Shown: positions 19,732 to 30,076, numbered from the stretch's first letter. The stretch is DNA of 64,000 bases from an uncultured Rivibacter sp. (GCA_946481025.1 CAMLNA010000004.1:1-64000), one strand, 5' to 3'. The notes: generated by a model not told the origin, from the letters alone. Numbers and translations: made by a program.

Positions 19732-21084
19732 TTACTCGGCGGTCCTCAGGAACCAGAGGTTGCCTTCGTAGGTCGGGGCATACACCACGCCCTTGAGCTG
19801 CGGTACGTACAGGAAGCGCGACCACACGCCGTTGGTGCTGGCCGGCACCGCGCCGCCATTGCTGGTGGACAGCTCATCGACGTAGAAGGTCTGGGCGTTG
19901 ATGCGATAGATGGTGTTGCCCGAGCCCTGCTTGCGCAGGAGGTAGGCGTCCTGTAGCGGGTCGTACACCATGCCGTTGCCGTCACCGGACAGCGCGCCCG
20001 CGCCGGGGCCCGTCAGCGTGACGGTCTGCGTGGTGTTGTTGGACAGGTTGTAGAAGCCGCGGTCGTTGGCGTTGCCGCCGAGCAGCAGGATGCGATTGCG
20101 CTTGGTGTCCATCGCCGAGGCGGCGTACTGGCCGTAGACCGCTGCGCTGTTCACCAGGGTCTGCCAGTTGTTGCTGGCATTGCTCCAGCGCATCACCTTC
20201 CAGCTGGCGAACATGTAGAGGTCGCCGGTGGCCTTGTTCTCGGTGACGGCGGGGCAGGGCGTGGAGCCGAGTTCGGTCGTCTCGTCGGGGTAGGTGCGGG
20301 CCGGATCCCAGTCGTTGGTGCCGAGGTTGAAGCCGTCGACGGTGCCGAGCATGTAGCCGTTGCCCCAGCGGGAGCCGCCCAGGATCATGACGCGGTTGCG
20401 GACCTGGTTGACGGTGGTGCCGTAGCAGGTGTGGCGCGAGGTCGGCCGGCCGTCGGCGTAGTGCGTGCCGTTTTCACGCACCTGGCTGGCGGGGGTGGCC
20501 GAGCGGGGCTCCGTCCAGCGGGGGACGTCGTCCGTCAGCTTGATGCGGTTGACTTCGTTGCCCGCGTAGTCGGTGTGGCCGCCGTTGGCGGCGGAATAGA
20601 TGGATCCGTCGCGCGTGTCGATCGCGAAGCCGTTCCAGGCCGTCACCTTGGACTGCGGGCCGTAGCCCAGGCCGGGATAGGTCTTCACCAGCATGGGGGC
20701 CGATGCCAGCGCCGAATTCGGGATCTGCTTCCATTCGCCCACCGCCATGCCCTTGCGCCACAGCGGCATCGAGCTCTCGGCAGGCGACGGTGCCGGTGTG
20801 GGCACGGGCGTCGGAGCCGGCGTCGGCGCGGGCGTGGGGGCCGGGGTCGGGGCAGGAGTGGGGGCCGGGGTCGGGGCAGACGTCGGCGCGGCGGTGGGCG
20901 CGGGTGTCGGCGTCGGTGCCAGGGTCGGGGTCGGTGCAGGGGTCGGCGTGGGCGCCAGCGTGGGGGTGGGCGTCACGCCGGCCGGCGGAGGCGCGTCACT
21001 GGCGGCATCGGCGCCGCCGCAGGCCTGCAGCGCAGCCACGGTGGCGCTCAGAAGCGTCAAGGTCCACAAACGATTCCCTGTCAT
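19732..21084 (-). CDS. Kelch-like beta-propeller lipoprotein
   Basis: A 450-residue lipoprotein: signal [20 protein letters not shown] with Cys22 in LQAC, Pro-Thr linker at residues 36-102, propeller at about 105-450. Blades include [57 protein letters not shown] and [18 protein letters not shown]. It is homologous throughout to the C-terminal domain of 4145-6958, and the segment at 20180-20465 is identical at DNA level. The ATG at 21084 follows AGGACAAC. It likely binds or processes carbohydrate at the cell surface with the neighbouring jelly-roll lipoprotein. Confidence 0.75.
   Translation of the reverse strand: MTGNRLWTLTLLSATVAALQACGGADAASDAPPPAGVTPTPTLAPTPTPAPTPTLAPTPTPAPTAAPTSAPTPAPTPAPTPAPTPAPTPAPTPVPTPAPSPAESSMPLWRKGMAVGEWKQIPNSALASAPMLVKTYPGLGYGPQSKVTAWNGFAIDTRDGSIYSAANGGHTDYAGNEVNRIKLTDDVPRWTEPRSATPASQVRENGTHYADGRPTSRHTCYGTTVNQVRNRVMILGGSRWGNGYMLGTVDGFNLGTNDWDPARTYPDETTELGSTPCPAVTENKATGDLYMFASWKVMRWSNASNNWQTLVNSAAVYGQYAASAMDTKRNRILLLGGNANDRGFYNLSNNTTQTVTLTGPGAGALSGDGNGMVYDPLQDAYLLRKQGSGNTIYRINAQTFYVDELSTSNGGAVPASTNGVWSRFLYVPQLKGVVYAPTYEGNLWFLRTAE
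20180..20465 (-). repeat. 286-bp tract identical to 4593-4878
   Basis: This is the second copy of the identical segment within the propeller coding sequence. The two copies lie in the same orientation about 15.6 kb apart. Confidence 0.95.
20779..20976 (-). repeat. Pro-Thr linker of the propeller lipoprotein
   Basis: Coding repeat (A-P-T-P)n and (L-A-P-T-P-T-P)n between the lipobox and the propeller. Confidence 0.85.
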
Positions 21085-21286
21085 GTTGTCCTGCCCAACG
21101 AATTGGTGGTGGGCTCGCGGCCCGGAACGCCGCTTGCCGGCGCGAACGGGCCAGATCATCCCGTGTTCGGAGGGCCCACTTGTAACAGGACCTCCCCCGA
21201 GCCCGGGCGACAGGTGACAAATGGTTGCAACTCCGCGTCGCAATCGCGAGAGTGTGTGAAGCGTTACACGCCAAGGACTTGGCTCA

Positions 21287-22309
21287 TCACGCCTGTTCGG
21301 AGAACCCGTGCGGGTTCGCCTCTTGCCAACGCCAGGCGTCGGCGCACATCTCGGGCAGGCCGCGGCTGGCCGACCAGCCGAGCAGGCCGCGGGCGCGGGT
21401 CGGGTCGGCGTAGCAGGCCGCCACGTCGCCCGGCCGCCGTCCCACGACCTGGTACGGCACCTGACGGCCGCTGGCCGCTTCGAACGCCTTCACGACGTCG
21501 AGCACGCTGTAGCCCTGGCCGGTGCCGAGGTTCACCGTGAGCGACTCGCCGCCGGCCAGCAGGTGGCGCAAGGCGGCCACGTGGCCCTCGGCCAGGTCCA
21601 TCACGTGGATGTAGTCGCGCACGCCCGTGCCGTCGGGTGTGTCGTAGTCGCCGCCGAACACCTGCAGGTGCGCACGCTTGCCCACGGCGACCTGGGTCAC
21701 GTAGGGCATGAGGTTGTTGGGCACGCCGCGCGGGTCTTCGCCGATGGTGCCGCTGGGGTGTGCCCCCACCGGATTGAAATAGCGCAGGTAGGCCACGCGC
21801 CAGGCCGGGTCGTTGCGCTCCACCTCGCGCAGCAGCTGCTCGCCCATCAGCTTGGTCGCGCCATACGGGTTGGTCGCGGCCAGCGGCGCGTCCTCCGTGA
21901 TGGGCAGGCGTTCCGGCTGGCCGTACACCGTGGCCGACGAGCTGAAGACGAAACGGGTGGCCCCGTGCTCCTTCATGACCTGCGCCACGTTGATGAGGCC
22001 GCCGATGTTGTTGCGGAAGTACTCGATGGGCTTCTGCGTCGACTCACCCACCGCCTTGTGCGCCGCGAAGTGCACCACCGCGTCGATGGAGTGGGCGGAG
22101 AAGACGCCCCGCATCGCCTGCGCGTCGCAGACGTCGGCTTCCACGAACACCGGCTCGCGCCCGGCGAGGGCGGTGAGGCGGCGCAGCACGAGCGGAGAAC
22201 TGTTGGCGAAGTTGTCGACGCCGACCACGTCGTAGCCGGCTGCCTGCAGCGCAAGCCAGGTGTGCGAGCCGATGTAGCCGGTGGCGCCGGTGAGCAGGAT
22301 GCAGGGCAT
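21287..22309 (-). CDS. galE: UDP-glucose 4-epimerase
   Basis: A 340-residue short-chain-dehydrogenase-type epimerase. It begins [20 protein letters not shown] (NAD-binding GxxGxxG), has [13 protein letters not shown], the catalytic FSSSATVYG and [11 protein letters not shown] (YxxxK), and [12 protein letters not shown], all typical of GalE. It interconverts UDP-glucose and UDP-galactose in the cytoplasm and would feed nucleotide sugars into the polysaccharide locus that it closes. The ATG at 22309 has no clear ribosome-binding site. It is divergent from ubiJ. Confidence 0.95.
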   Translation of the reverse strand: MPCILLTGATGYIGSHTWLALQAAGYDVVGVDNFANSSPLVLRRLTALAGREPVFVEADVCDAQAMRGVFSAHSIDAVVHFAAHKAVGESTQKPIEYFRNNIGGLINVAQVMKEHGATRFVFSSSATVYGQPERLPITEDAPLAATNPYGATKLMGEQLLREVERNDPAWRVAYLRYFNPVGAHPSGTIGEDPRGVPNNLMPYVTQVAVGKRAHLQVFGGDYDTPDGTGVRDYIHVMDLAEGHVAALRHLLAGGESLTVNLGTGQGYSVLDVVKAFEAASGRQVPYQVVGRRPGDVAACYADPTRARGLLGWSASRGLPEMCADAWRWQEANPHGFSEQA

Positions 22310-22401
22310 GTAGGGAGTGATGGCAGCGGAGTCGAATTCATTGTGGCAAACAAAGATGGCGCGGCCATGTCCTCCACACGAGGGGTAACAACCTCGGCTC
22401 C

Positions 22402-22407
22402 TACAAT
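22402..22407 (+). promoter_or_regulatory. Possible -10 element of ubiJ-ubiB
   Basis: TACAAT lies 10 bases before the ATG of ubiJ. No good -35 is visible at 16-18 bp, so only the -10 resemblance is claimed. Use of this site would give a very short leader. Confidence 0.35.
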
Positions 22408-22417
22408 CGCGGCCACC

Positions 22418-22915
22418 ATGCTCGACGACATCACCACCGCGCTCGGCCGCGCCGCCCTGGACCGCCTCACGCTGCTCATCAACCACGTGCTCGACGGCGA
22501 GCCGGCCGCGACGCAGCGCCTGCGTCCGCATGCCGGGCGCAGCATCGAGGTGGTGTGGCAGCAGTGGCCGGCGCTGCTGCCGCGGCCGCCGCAGATGGTG
22601 TGGGCGGTGTCGCCCGCCGGCCTGCTGGAGCGGGTGGACCAGCCGGCAGGCGCCGGCCTGCGCGTGGCGTTGCGTTTCGACGAGCTGCCGCGCTGGCTGG
22701 CGGCCGCTGCGCACAGCGGTGAACACCCGCCGATGGAGATCCACGGTGACGCGCAGTTCGCCGCCGACGTGAGCTGGCTGGCCGACAACGTGCGCTGGGA
22801 CATCGAGTCCGACCTCGCCCGCGTGATCGGCGACGGGCCCGCGCACCAGATCGCACGCCTTGGGCGAGGGGCCCTGGAAGCGCTGCGGCGCTTCGTGGCC
22901 CGGCGCGGTACGTGA
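22418..22915 (+). CDS. ubiJ: Ubiquinone biosynthesis accessory factor UbiJ
   Basis: A 165-residue protein with an SCP2-like lipid-binding N-terminal region ([19 protein letters not shown]) and a C-terminal part with [20 protein letters not shown], matching the UbiJ family. UbiJ organises the soluble Ubi complex that carries out late steps of ubiquinone synthesis. Its stop overlaps the GTG of ubiB (GTGA), as expected for translational coupling. ubiE, usually upstream in this order, is replaced here by the divergent galE. Confidence 0.88.
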   Translation: MLDDITTALGRAALDRLTLLINHVLDGEPAATQRLRPHAGRSIEVVWQQWPALLPRPPQMVWAVSPAGLLERVDQPAGAGLRVALRFDELPRWLAAAAHSGEHPPMEIHGDAQFAADVSWLADNVRWDIESDLARVIGDGPAHQIARLGRGALEALRRFVARRGT

Positions 22916-24498
22916 AGGCCTCGGCGGTGGCCCATCTCCTGCGGCTCGTCTACATCGGCTTCATCTTCCTGCGCTACGGGCTTGACCAGCTGGCGTTGCA
23001 CAGCCTGCGCCAGCCGTGGCTGCGGGTGCTGGCACGCCTGGTCACCATCGGGCGCCGGCTCGACGCGCCGCGCGGTGAGCGCCTGCGCCAGGCGCTGGAG
23101 CGGCTGGGCCCCATCTTCGTGAAGTTCGGCCAGGTGTTGTCGACCCGCCGCGACCTGCTGCCGCCTGACCTCGCCGACGAGCTGGCCAGGCTGCAGGACC
23201 GGGTGCCGCCCTTCGAGGGGGCGCAGGCCGTTCGCATGGTGGAGCTGGCGTTCGGCCGGCCGCTGGCCGAGGTGTTCGAGAGCTTCGACACCGAGCCGGT
23301 GGCCAGCGCGTCGATCGCGCAGGTGCACTTCGCCGTCCTGAAGGACGGCCGCGAAGTCGCGGTGAAGGTGCTGCGGCCGGGCATGCTCAGGATCATCGAC
23401 AACGACCTGGCGCTGCTGCGCACGGGGGCCGCATGGATCGAGCGCGTGTCGGCCGACGCCCGGCGCCTGAAGCCGCGCGAGGTGGTGGCCGAGTTCGACA
23501 AGTACCTGCACGACGAGCTCGACCTGGTGCGCGAAGCCGCCAACGCGACGCAGCTGCGCCGCAACATGGAAGGCCTGCGGCTGGTCATGGTCCCCGAGAT
23601 GATCTGGGAACTGTGCACGCCCAACGTCCTGGTCATGGAGCGGATGAAGGGCGTCCCGATCAGCCAGCGCGCGCGGCTCGAAGCCGCCGGGGTCGACATC
23701 CCGAAACTGGCGCGCGACGGCGTGACGATCTTCTTCACCCAGGTGTTCCGCGATGGCTTCTTCCATGCCGACATGCACCCGGGCAACATCCAGGTCAGCA
23801 TCGAACCGGCCACCTTCGGCCGCTACATCGCGCTCGACTTCGGGATCATCGGCACGCTCACCGAGTTCGACAAGGAATACCTGGCGCAGAACTTCATCGC
23901 CTTCTTCCGGCGCGACTACAAGCGGGTGGCCGAGCTGCACATCGAAAGCGGCTGGGTGCCGCCGGGCACGCGGGTCGACGAACTCGAAGGTGCGATCCGT
24001 GCCTGCTGCGAGCCGCACTTCGACCGGCCGCTGAAGGACATCTCGCTCGGCCAGGTGCTGCTGCGGCTTTTCCAGACCTCCCGCCGCTTCAACGTCGAGA
24101 TCCAGCCGCAGCTCGTGCTGTTGCAGAAGACCTTGCTCAACGTCGAAGGGCTCGGCCGGCAGCTCGACCCGGAGCTCGACCTGTGGAGCACCGCCAAGCC
24201 CTTCCTCGAGCGCTGGATGCACGAGCAGATCGGCTGGCGCGGCCTGGTCGAGCGGCTCAAGAACGAGGCGCCGCGCTATGCCAAGCTGCTGCCCGAGCTG
24301 CCCCGGCTGCTGCACGATGCATTGCAGGCGCGCGCGTATCCGGCGCCGGCGGGCCCCGACCCCCTGCTCGCCGCCCTGCTGCTGGAGCAGCGCCGCACCA
24401 ACCGGCTGCTGCGGGCCCTGGTCTACGGCGGACTGGGTTTCGTGCTGGGCTTCGCCGCCGTTCAGCTGTGGGGCCGCTTCCCGCTGTGGTGGCTCTGA
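22912..24498 (+). CDS. ubiB: UbiB, atypical kinase-like ubiquinone factor
   Basis: A 528-residue member of the UbiB/ADCK family. The signature [20 protein letters not shown] is at residues about 70-90; [20 protein letters not shown] contains the Ala-rich nucleotide loop and Lys; [12 protein letters not shown] and LDFGIIG give the catalytic and metal-binding loops. Two C-terminal hydrophobic helices ([18 protein letters not shown]) anchor it in the inner membrane. It is needed for ubiquinone production or distribution. GTG start overlapping ubiJ. A hairpin and T run follow. Confidence 0.95.
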   Translation: MKASAVAHLLRLVYIGFIFLRYGLDQLALHSLRQPWLRVLARLVTIGRRLDAPRGERLRQALERLGPIFVKFGQVLSTRRDLLPPDLADELARLQDRVPPFEGAQAVRMVELAFGRPLAEVFESFDTEPVASASIAQVHFAVLKDGREVAVKVLRPGMLRIIDNDLALLRTGAAWIERVSADARRLKPREVVAEFDKYLHDELDLVREAANATQLRRNMEGLRLVMVPEMIWELCTPNVLVMERMKGVPISQRARLEAAGVDIPKLARDGVTIFFTQVFRDGFFHADMHPGNIQVSIEPATFGRYIALDFGIIGTLTEFDKEYLAQNFIAFFRRDYKRVAELHIESGWVPPGTRVDELEGAIRACCEPHFDRPLKDISLGQVLLRLFQTSRRFNVEIQPQLVLLQKTLLNVEGLGRQLDPELDLWSTAKPFLERWMHEQIGWRGLVERLKNEAPRYAKLLPELPRLLHDALQARAYPAPAGPDPLLAALLLEQRRTNRLLRALVYGGLGFVLGFAAVQLWGRFPLWWL

Positions 24499-24500
24499 TA

Positions 24501-24520
24501 CCGGGGCCGGCCCCGGTTTT
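24501..24520 (+). terminator. Terminator after ubiB
   Basis: CCGGGG-CCGG-CCCCGG forms a six-pair stem followed directly by TTTT, two bases after the ubiB stop. A weak -10-like GATAAT at 24539 may serve the symporter gene. Confidence 0.6.
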
Positions 24521-24600
24521 GCTTCGGTCCGATGTCGCGATAATCCCCGGTTCCCGTTGGGAAAACGTCGTCCTTTTCTGAGCACCGAGGTCATGTCCGC

Positions 24601-26052
24601 ATGAACACCACCCTGCTTGTCTTCGTCATCCTCTACCTCGTGGGCACGCTGGCCCTGGGCGTGTGGGCCGGCACCCGCATCAAGAGCACCGCCGACTTCG
24701 CGCTGGCCGGGCGCAGCCTGCCGCTCGTGATGATCATCACCACCACCTTCGCGACCTGGTTCGGCGCCGAGACGGTGATGGGCATCCCGGCCAAGTTCGT
24801 GCAGGGCGGACTCAACGCCATCGTCGAAGACCCGTTCGGCGCCGGCACCTGCCTCATCCTGGTGGGCGTGTTCTTTGCGGCCAAGCTCTACAAGATGAAC
24901 CTGCTGACGATCGGCGACTTCTACCGCGAGCGTTTCGGCAAGGGCGTCGAGGTGTTCTGCTCGGTGGCCATCATCCTGAGCTACCTCGGCTGGGTGGCGG
25001 CACAGATCACGGCGCTGGGCCTGGTGTTCAACGTGCTGTCGGCCGGCGAGATCTCCGAAACCACCGGCATGATCGTCGGCACCATCGCCGTGCTGATCTA
25101 CGTCGTGGTGGGCGGCTTCCTCGCGGTGGCCTGGACCGACTTCATCCAGATGATCGTGCTGGTGATCGGCCTCGCGGTGATCGCCGTCTTCGCCAGCGAC
25201 CTGGCCGGCGGCACGGGCAAGGTGGTCGAGGTGGCCACGTCGGCCAACCTGTTCAACTTCTTCCCGGAGCCGACGTTCAACGAGATCATGTTCTTCATCG
25301 CGGCGGCCATCACGATGATGCTGGGCAGCATCCCGCAGCAGGACGTGTTCCAGCGGGTGATGTCGGCCAAGGACGCCGACACCGCCAGCCGCGGCGCTGC
25401 CATCGGCGGCTTTGCCTACATCCTGTTCGCCTTCGTGCCGATGTTCATCGTGTCGGCGGCCGTGGTGGTGATGGGCGACAGCGCGATGGAGCTGGCCAAG
25501 AACGACTACCAGAAGCTGCTGCCCACCTTCATCATGACCCACATGCCGCTGGTGATGCAGATCCTGTTCTTCGGCGCGCTGCTGTCGGCCATCAAGAGCA
25601 CCTCGTCGGCCACGCTGCTGGCGCCGTCGACCAGCTTCGTCGAGAACATCCTGCGCAACCTCTACCCCAACATGACCGATCGCCAGCGCCTGCTGTCCAT
25701 GCGCATCACGATCTTCCTGTTCTCGGTGATGGTGCTGGTCTATGCCATCGCGATGAAGGGCACGTCGATCTACGACCTGGTGTCGTCGGCCTACCAGGTC
25801 ACGCTGGTCGGCGCCTTCGTGCCGCTGGTGATGGGGCTGTACTGGAAGCGCGCCACCACCCAGGGCGCGGTGCTGTCCATCGTGATGGGCATCGTCACCT
25901 GGCTGCTGTTCTTCCCGCAGGTCACCACCTGGGGCGAGAGCTTCCCGGGCCAGCTGGCGGGCCTGGTCGCGGCATTCGCGGGCATGCTGGCCGGCTCGCT
26001 GTTGCCGCAACTGGTGCCCAACCATCACAACCGGGCGCCGCACCTGGCCTGA
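24601..26052 (+). CDS. Sodium:solute symporter family transporter
   Basis: A 483-residue polytopic protein of the SSS family (LeuT fold). Family marks are GRSLPLVMIITTTFATWFGA in the first core helices, GDFYRERFGKGVEVF, WTDFIQMIVLV and the GSIPQQDVFQRVMSAKDA segment. It would import an organic solute with sodium across the inner membrane; the substrate cannot be told from sequence. It is a single gene between the ubi pair and the fmdB block. Confidence 0.9.
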   Translation: MNTTLLVFVILYLVGTLALGVWAGTRIKSTADFALAGRSLPLVMIITTTFATWFGAETVMGIPAKFVQGGLNAIVEDPFGAGTCLILVGVFFAAKLYKMNLLTIGDFYRERFGKGVEVFCSVAIILSYLGWVAAQITALGLVFNVLSAGEISETTGMIVGTIAVLIYVVVGGFLAVAWTDFIQMIVLVIGLAVIAVFASDLAGGTGKVVEVATSANLFNFFPEPTFNEIMFFIAAAITMMLGSIPQQDVFQRVMSAKDADTASRGAAIGGFAYILFAFVPMFIVSAAVVVMGDSAMELAKNDYQKLLPTFIMTHMPLVMQILFFGALLSAIKSTSSATLLAPSTSFVENILRNLYPNMTDRQRLLSMRITIFLFSVMVLVYAIAMKGTSIYDLVSSAYQVTLVGAFVPLVMGLYWKRATTQGAVLSIVMGIVTWLLFFPQVTTWGESFPGQLAGLVAAFAGMLAGSLLPQLVPNHHNRAPHLA

Positions 26053-26123
26053 GCGTCGGGGCCCGCGTGACTTCCTGCGCGCCCCTTGAAATGGCGCGCA
26101 GCCGCCCCGATGTGTGCCCCGCC

Positions 26124-26129
26124 TATAAT
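26124..26129 (+). promoter_or_regulatory. Consensus -10 upstream of the fmdB block
   Basis: TATAAT lies 27 bases before the ATG at 26157. No -35 of good fit occurs 16-18 bp upstream; TTGAAA at 26086 is 32 bp away. It probably drives fmdB, DUF502 and perhaps aspS. Confidence 0.5.
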
Positions 26130-26156
26130 TTCGCGTTTTAAATCAAGGGCTTAGCC

Positions 26157-26492
26157 ATGCCGATCTACGCATACCGCTGTGAGTCGTGCGGCCACGCGCA
26201 GGACGTGCTCCGGAAGATCTCCGACCCGGTGCTGACCGCCTGCCCCTCTTGCAAGGCCGACACCTTCAAGAAGCAGCTCACCGCTGCCGGGTTCCAGCTC
26301 AAGGGTTCGGGTTGGTACGTGACCGACTTCCGCAACGGCGGCTCGGGCAGCAGCAACAACGGGAGCAGCCCGGCCGCCAAGCCCGCCGACGCACCGGCGG
26401 CGGCCCCCGCCTCCGGCGCCGACAGTGGCAGTAGCAGCAGCAGCGCCTCGACCGGCGGCACGCCTTGCGGCGGCTCCTGCGCCTGCCACTGA
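26157..26492 (+). CDS. FmdB-type zinc ribbon protein
   Basis: A 111-residue protein. The N-terminus MPIYAYRCESCGHAQDVL with a second pair in TACPSCKADTF forms a CxxC...CxxC zinc ribbon of the FmdB/CxxC_CXXC_SSSS family. The tail is Gly/Ser/Ala-rich and ends CGGSCACH, as is common in this family. Function is unknown; it is almost always the first gene before DUF502 and aspS in this bacterial group. Confidence 0.9.
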   Translation: MPIYAYRCESCGHAQDVLRKISDPVLTACPSCKADTFKKQLTAAGFQLKGSGWYVTDFRNGGSGSSNNGSSPAAKPADAPAAAPASGADSGSSSSSASTGGTPCGGSCACH

Positions 26493-26516
26493 GCACGGCC
26501 GTTCCCAAGGACATCA

Positions 26517-27197
26517 GTGAAGAAATACATCATCGCCGGTCTGCTGGTCTGGCTGCCGCTGGCGATCACGATCTGGGTGCTGAGCTGGGTCCTGGGCCTG
26601 GCCGACGGCGTGTTCGACGGATTCCTGCGGGTGGTGCAGGCGGTGCTGCCGGCCGGCGCCGCGCCGGCGCTCGAGCGCCTGCAGCGTGTGCCCGGCCTGG
26701 GCGCCGTGCTGGTGCTGCTGGGCATGCTGCTCACCGGCATGTTCGTCACCAACATGTTCGGCCAGTGGTGGCTGGTGCGCTGGAACCGGCTGCTCAGCAA
26801 CATCCCGATCGTCAAGTCGGTCTACAGCTCGGTGAAGCAGGTGTCGGACACGCTGTTCTCCAGCAGCGGGCAGGCGTTCCGCGAGGCGGTGCTGGTCCAG
26901 TACCCGCGCAACGGCTCCTGGACGATCGCCTTCGTCACTGGCCGCCCCGGGGGGGAGGTGGCAAACTACCTGCACGCCGAGGACTACCTGAGCCTCTACG
27001 TTCCCACCACCCCCAACCCCACGTCCGGCTTCTTTCTCATGGTTCCGCGCGCCGATGTCATCAAGCTCGACATGAGCGTGGACGAAGCGCTGAAGTACAT
27101 CATCTCGATGGGCGTGGTGGCGCCGCGCTACGAGCCGCCCCCGCCGGCACTGACGCCGCTGGCCGCCCAGGCCGACGGGCGAAATCTCGGGGGCTGA
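26517..27197 (+). CDS. DUF502 membrane protein
   Basis: A 226-residue protein with two N-terminal membrane segments (IIAGLLVWLPLAITIWVLSW and LGAVLVLLGMLLTGMFVTNM) then a cytoplasmic beta domain containing IPIVKSVYSSVKQVSDTLFS and PNPTSGFFLMVPRADVI, the hallmark of DUF502. The GTG start follows AAGGACATCA. Its function is unknown; position between fmdB and aspS is conserved. Confidence 0.92.
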   Translation: MKKYIIAGLLVWLPLAITIWVLSWVLGLADGVFDGFLRVVQAVLPAGAAPALERLQRVPGLGAVLVLLGMLLTGMFVTNMFGQWWLVRWNRLLSNIPIVKSVYSSVKQVSDTLFSSSGQAFREAVLVQYPRNGSWTIAFVTGRPGGEVANYLHAEDYLSLYVPTTPNPTSGFFLMVPRADVIKLDMSVDEALKYIISMGVVAPRYEPPPPALTPLAAQADGRNLGG

Positions 27198-27216
27198 ACG
27201 CCCGGCACGCGTTCAG
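27194..27216. other. Hairpin at the DUF502 stop codon
   Basis: CTGAACGC-N7-GCGTTCAG gives a perfect eight-pair stem that starts one base before the stop codon of the DUF502 gene. No T tract. It may attenuate read-through into aspS or protect the 3' end. Confidence 0.4.
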
Positions 27217-27327
27217 TCCTGAGGGCTTGCGAAACAGCTCCCGGCGCGCCGCACACAATCGACCGCTCGACGCTTCTGCTTCACCCGAAGCGCGGGCCTC
27301 ATCAAAAGAATTCCTGGAGTGATCCCG

Positions 27328-29127
27328 ATGCGAACCACCTACTGCGGCCTCGTCAGCGAGAAGCTGATGGGCGAAACCGTCACCCTCATGGGCTGGGCCC
27401 ACCGCCGCCGCGACCATGGCGGCGTGATCTTCATCGACCTGCGCGACCGTGAAGGCCTGGTGCAGGTCGTCTGCGACCCCGACCGCCCCGAGATGTTCAA
27501 GACGGCCGAGGGCGTGCGCAACGAATTCGTGCTCAAGGTGGTCGGCAAGGTGCGCCCGCGCCCGGCCGGCACCGAAAACGCCAACCTCACCAGCGGCAGG
27601 ATCGAAGTGCTGTGCCACGAGCTCGAGGTGCTCAACGCCAGCGTGACGCCGCCGTTCCAGCTCGACGACGAGAACCTGTCGGAAACCACGCGGCTCACGC
27701 ACCGCGTGCTGGACCTGCGCCGCCCGTACATGCAGAAGAACCTCATGCTGCGCTACCGCGTGGCCATGGAGGTGCGCAAGTTCCTTGACGCCAACGGCTT
27801 CGTCGACATCGAGACGCCCATGCTCACCAAGAGCACGCCCGAGGGCGCGCGCGACTACCTCGTGCCCAGCCGCGTGCACGACGGCCACTTCTTCGCGCTG
27901 CCGCAGAGCCCCCAGCTCTTCAAGCAGCTGCTCATGGTGGCCGGCTTCGACCGCTACTACCAGATCACCAAGTGCTTCCGCGACGAAGACCTGCGCGCCG
28001 ACCGCCAGCCCGAGTTCACGCAGATCGACATCGAGACCAGCTTCCTCGGTGAAGAAGAGATCCGCGGCCTCACCGAGGGCATGATCCGCACGGTGTTCCG
28101 CAACGTGATGGGTGTCGAGCTCCCCGGCTACCCGGTGATGAAGTACGCCGACGCCATGCACAAGTACGGCTCCGACAAGCCGGACCTGCGCGTCAAGCTC
28201 GAGTTCACCGAACTGACCGACGTGATGAAGGACGTCGACTTCAAGGTGTTCTCGACGCCGGCCACCATGAAGGGCGGCCGCGTGGCCGCGCTGCGCGTGC
28301 CCGGGGGCGGCGAAATGAGCCGCGGCGAGATCGACGGCTATACCGAATTCGTCAAGATCTACGGTGCCAAGGGCCTGGCCTGGATCAAGGTCAACGACGT
28401 GGCCAAGGGCCGCGAGGGCCTGCAGAGCCCCATCGTGAAGAACCTGCACGATGCGGCCATCGCCGAGATCCTGGCCCGCACCGGCGCCTGCAACGGCGAC
28501 CTCATCTTCTTCGGCGCCGACAAGGCCAAGGTGGTCAACGACGCCATCGGCGCGCTGCGCGTGAAGGTGGGCCACAGCGAGTTCGGCCGTGCCAACGGCC
28601 TCTTCGAGGACAAGTGGGCGCCGCTGTGGGTGGTGGACTTCCCGATGTTCGAGTACGACGAGGACGAAGGCCGCTGGAACGCGGTGCACCATCCGTTCAC
28701 CGCGCCGAAGGACGGCCACGAGGACCTGATGGACACCGCGCCCGACCAGTGCATCGCCAAGGCCTACGACATGGTGCTCAACGGCTGGGAGCTGGGCGGC
28801 GGCTCGGTGCGTATCCACCGGGCCGAAGTGCAGAGCAAGGTGTTCTCGGCCCTCAAGATCGGCCCCGAGGAGGCGCAGCTCAAGTTCGGCTTCCTGCTCG
28901 ACGCGCTGCAGTACGGCGCGCCGCCGCACGGTGGCCTGGCCTTCGGCCTGGACCGCCTGGTCACGCTGATGACCAAGGCCGAGTCGATCCGCGACGTGAT
29001 CGCCTTCCCGAAGACCCAGCGCGCCCAGTGCCTGCTCACGCATGCGCCCAGCCCGGTGGACGAGAAGCAGCTGCGCGAGCTGCACATCCGCCTGCGCAAT
29101 CCCCAACCGGTGGGGGGCGCGGCCTGA
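27328..29127 (+). CDS. aspS: Aspartyl-tRNA synthetase
   Basis: A 599-residue class II synthetase. The N-terminal OB-fold anticodon domain includes [20 protein letters not shown]; motif 2 is [18 protein letters not shown]; the bacterial GAD insertion spans roughly residues 290-420; motif 3 is [17 protein letters not shown]. It charges tRNA-Asp (and perhaps tRNA-Asn, which cannot be told here). The ATG at 27328 is preceded by GGAG at eight bases; the in-frame GTG at 27319 is less likely. A strong terminator follows at 29184. Confidence 0.98.
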   Translation: MRTTYCGLVSEKLMGETVTLMGWAHRRRDHGGVIFIDLRDREGLVQVVCDPDRPEMFKTAEGVRNEFVLKVVGKVRPRPAGTENANLTSGRIEVLCHELEVLNASVTPPFQLDDENLSETTRLTHRVLDLRRPYMQKNLMLRYRVAMEVRKFLDANGFVDIETPMLTKSTPEGARDYLVPSRVHDGHFFALPQSPQLFKQLLMVAGFDRYYQITKCFRDEDLRADRQPEFTQIDIETSFLGEEEIRGLTEGMIRTVFRNVMGVELPGYPVMKYADAMHKYGSDKPDLRVKLEFTELTDVMKDVDFKVFSTPATMKGGRVAALRVPGGGEMSRGEIDGYTEFVKIYGAKGLAWIKVNDVAKGREGLQSPIVKNLHDAAIAEILARTGACNGDLIFFGADKAKVVNDAIGALRVKVGHSEFGRANGLFEDKWAPLWVVDFPMFEYDEDEGRWNAVHHPFTAPKDGHEDLMDTAPDQCIAKAYDMVLNGWELGGGSVRIHRAEVQSKVFSALKIGPEEAQLKFGFLLDALQYGAPPHGGLAFGLDRLVTLMTKAESIRDVIAFPKTQRAQCLLTHAPSPVDEKQLRELHIRLRNPQPVGGAA

Positions 29128-29183
29128 CCGAAGCGGCCCGCGGCGCTGGCATCATCCGCCGGCGCTCGCTGCCTCTGCCGATG

Positions 29184-29211
29184 AAAGGGCTGCCGGGCGC
29201 AGCCCTTTTTT
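29184..29211 (+). terminator. Rho-independent terminator after aspS
   Basis: AAAGGGCTGC-N5-GCAGCCCTTT followed by TTT: a ten-pair perfect stem with a U tract. It separates aspS from the lipoprotein gene whose ribosome-binding site starts a few bases on. Confidence 0.92.
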
Positions 29212-29225
29212 CTGGGAGAGGAATC

Positions 29226-30032
29226 ATGCGCATGCGTCACCTTGTCGTTCCCGCCGTCGTGCTTCTGGCGGCCATGCTGCAGGCCGGCTGCGGCGAAAAG
29301 AAGACCGAGCTGGGCGAGGGCGGGTCGGTGGTCTCCGGCTCGGCAGGCCCGGCCGGCGCGCAGGCCGCCTCGAAGGACCTGGTGCGCTGCGACGGGCCGG
29401 TGGCCACGCTGGCGCTGGCCGAGAACCCCAACGGCTACACCATGACCAGCAGCTACCAGCTCCCCGCCTCGCCGGTGCCGCTGGTCAAGCTGATCGCGCA
29501 GCAAAGCGGGTGCTTCCGGGTAGTCGACCGTGCCGCCGGCCTGCGCAGCACCCTGCAGGAGCAGGAGCTCAAGGACTCCGGGGTGCTGCGCCAGCAGGGC
29601 AACACGGTCGCCAAGGGCAAGGGCTACGAGGCGCAGTACACGCTGGTGCCCAGCCTCACCTTCAGCGAGCAGGATGCCGGCCGCGGGCTGGGCGGCGTGA
29701 TCGCGATGATCCCGGTCCTGCGCGACATCGCGGGCCTGGCCGGCATGGTGGAACAGGTCAAGTTCAAGGAGGCGCAGGTGGCCCTGCTGCTCACCGACAA
29801 CGAAACCACCGAGCAGCTGGCCGCGGCCACCGGCTCGGCCAAGACCACCGACCTCGGCGTGGGCGGCCTCGTGCTGGGCAAGCTGGGCGGCGCCGGCGGC
29901 GTGGGCTGGAGCAACACCAACGAAGGCAAGGTGATCGCCGCGGCCTTCTTCGACGCACACAACAAGCTCGTCACGCAGGTGCGCCACCTGCAGGCTAAGG
30001 AGCTGCCGCCGGCGGTGGCGGTGAAGCCGTGA
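29226..30032 (+). CDS. CsgG-like outer-membrane lipoprotein
   Basis: A 268-residue lipoprotein (signal VVPAVVLLAAMLQAGC). The body shows LVKLIAQQSGCFRVVDRAAG, a stretch typical of the CsgG/HfaB-related family, followed by AQYTLVPSLTFSEQDAG and KFKEAQVALLLTDNETTEQL. CsgG proteins form outer-membrane pores; related short lipoproteins have less clear roles. No curli genes are nearby, so secretion of a fibre is not implied. The ATG at 29226 follows GAGAGG. Confidence 0.65.
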   Translation: MRMRHLVVPAVVLLAAMLQAGCGEKKTELGEGGSVVSGSAGPAGAQAASKDLVRCDGPVATLALAENPNGYTMTSSYQLPASPVPLVKLIAQQSGCFRVVDRAAGLRSTLQEQELKDSGVLRQQGNTVAKGKGYEAQYTLVPSLTFSEQDAGRGLGGVIAMIPVLRDIAGLAGMVEQVKFKEAQVALLLTDNETTEQLAAATGSAKTTDLGVGGLVLGKLGGAGGVGWSNTNEGKVIAAAFFDAHNKLVTQVRHLQAKELPPAVAVKP

Positions 30033-30076
30033 GGTGATCAATGGCTAAAATGGCCAATCACTCTCGAGGGGTGGCC

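Noticed and set aside
21973..26043. A 1356-residue leftward open frame across galE, ubiJ, ubiB and the symporter
   Set aside because: It is a long antisense frame caused by GC-rich third positions. The His/Gln/Arg-rich product has no domain, and four well-supported genes occupy the region.
26086..26091. TTGAAA considered as the -35 of the fmdB promoter
   Set aside because: It is 32 bp from the TATAAT, too far for a sigma-70 promoter.
27100..29106. A 668-residue leftward open frame opposite aspS
   Set aside because: It is antisense to a clear class II synthetase and has no domain of its own.
30041..30076. ATG at 30041 as the antitoxin start
   Set aside because: It has a fair ribosome-binding site, but the added residues (MAKMANHSRGVA) precede the usual Phd start MRVTATEAK, and a possible -10 lies inside them. 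Not fully excluded.
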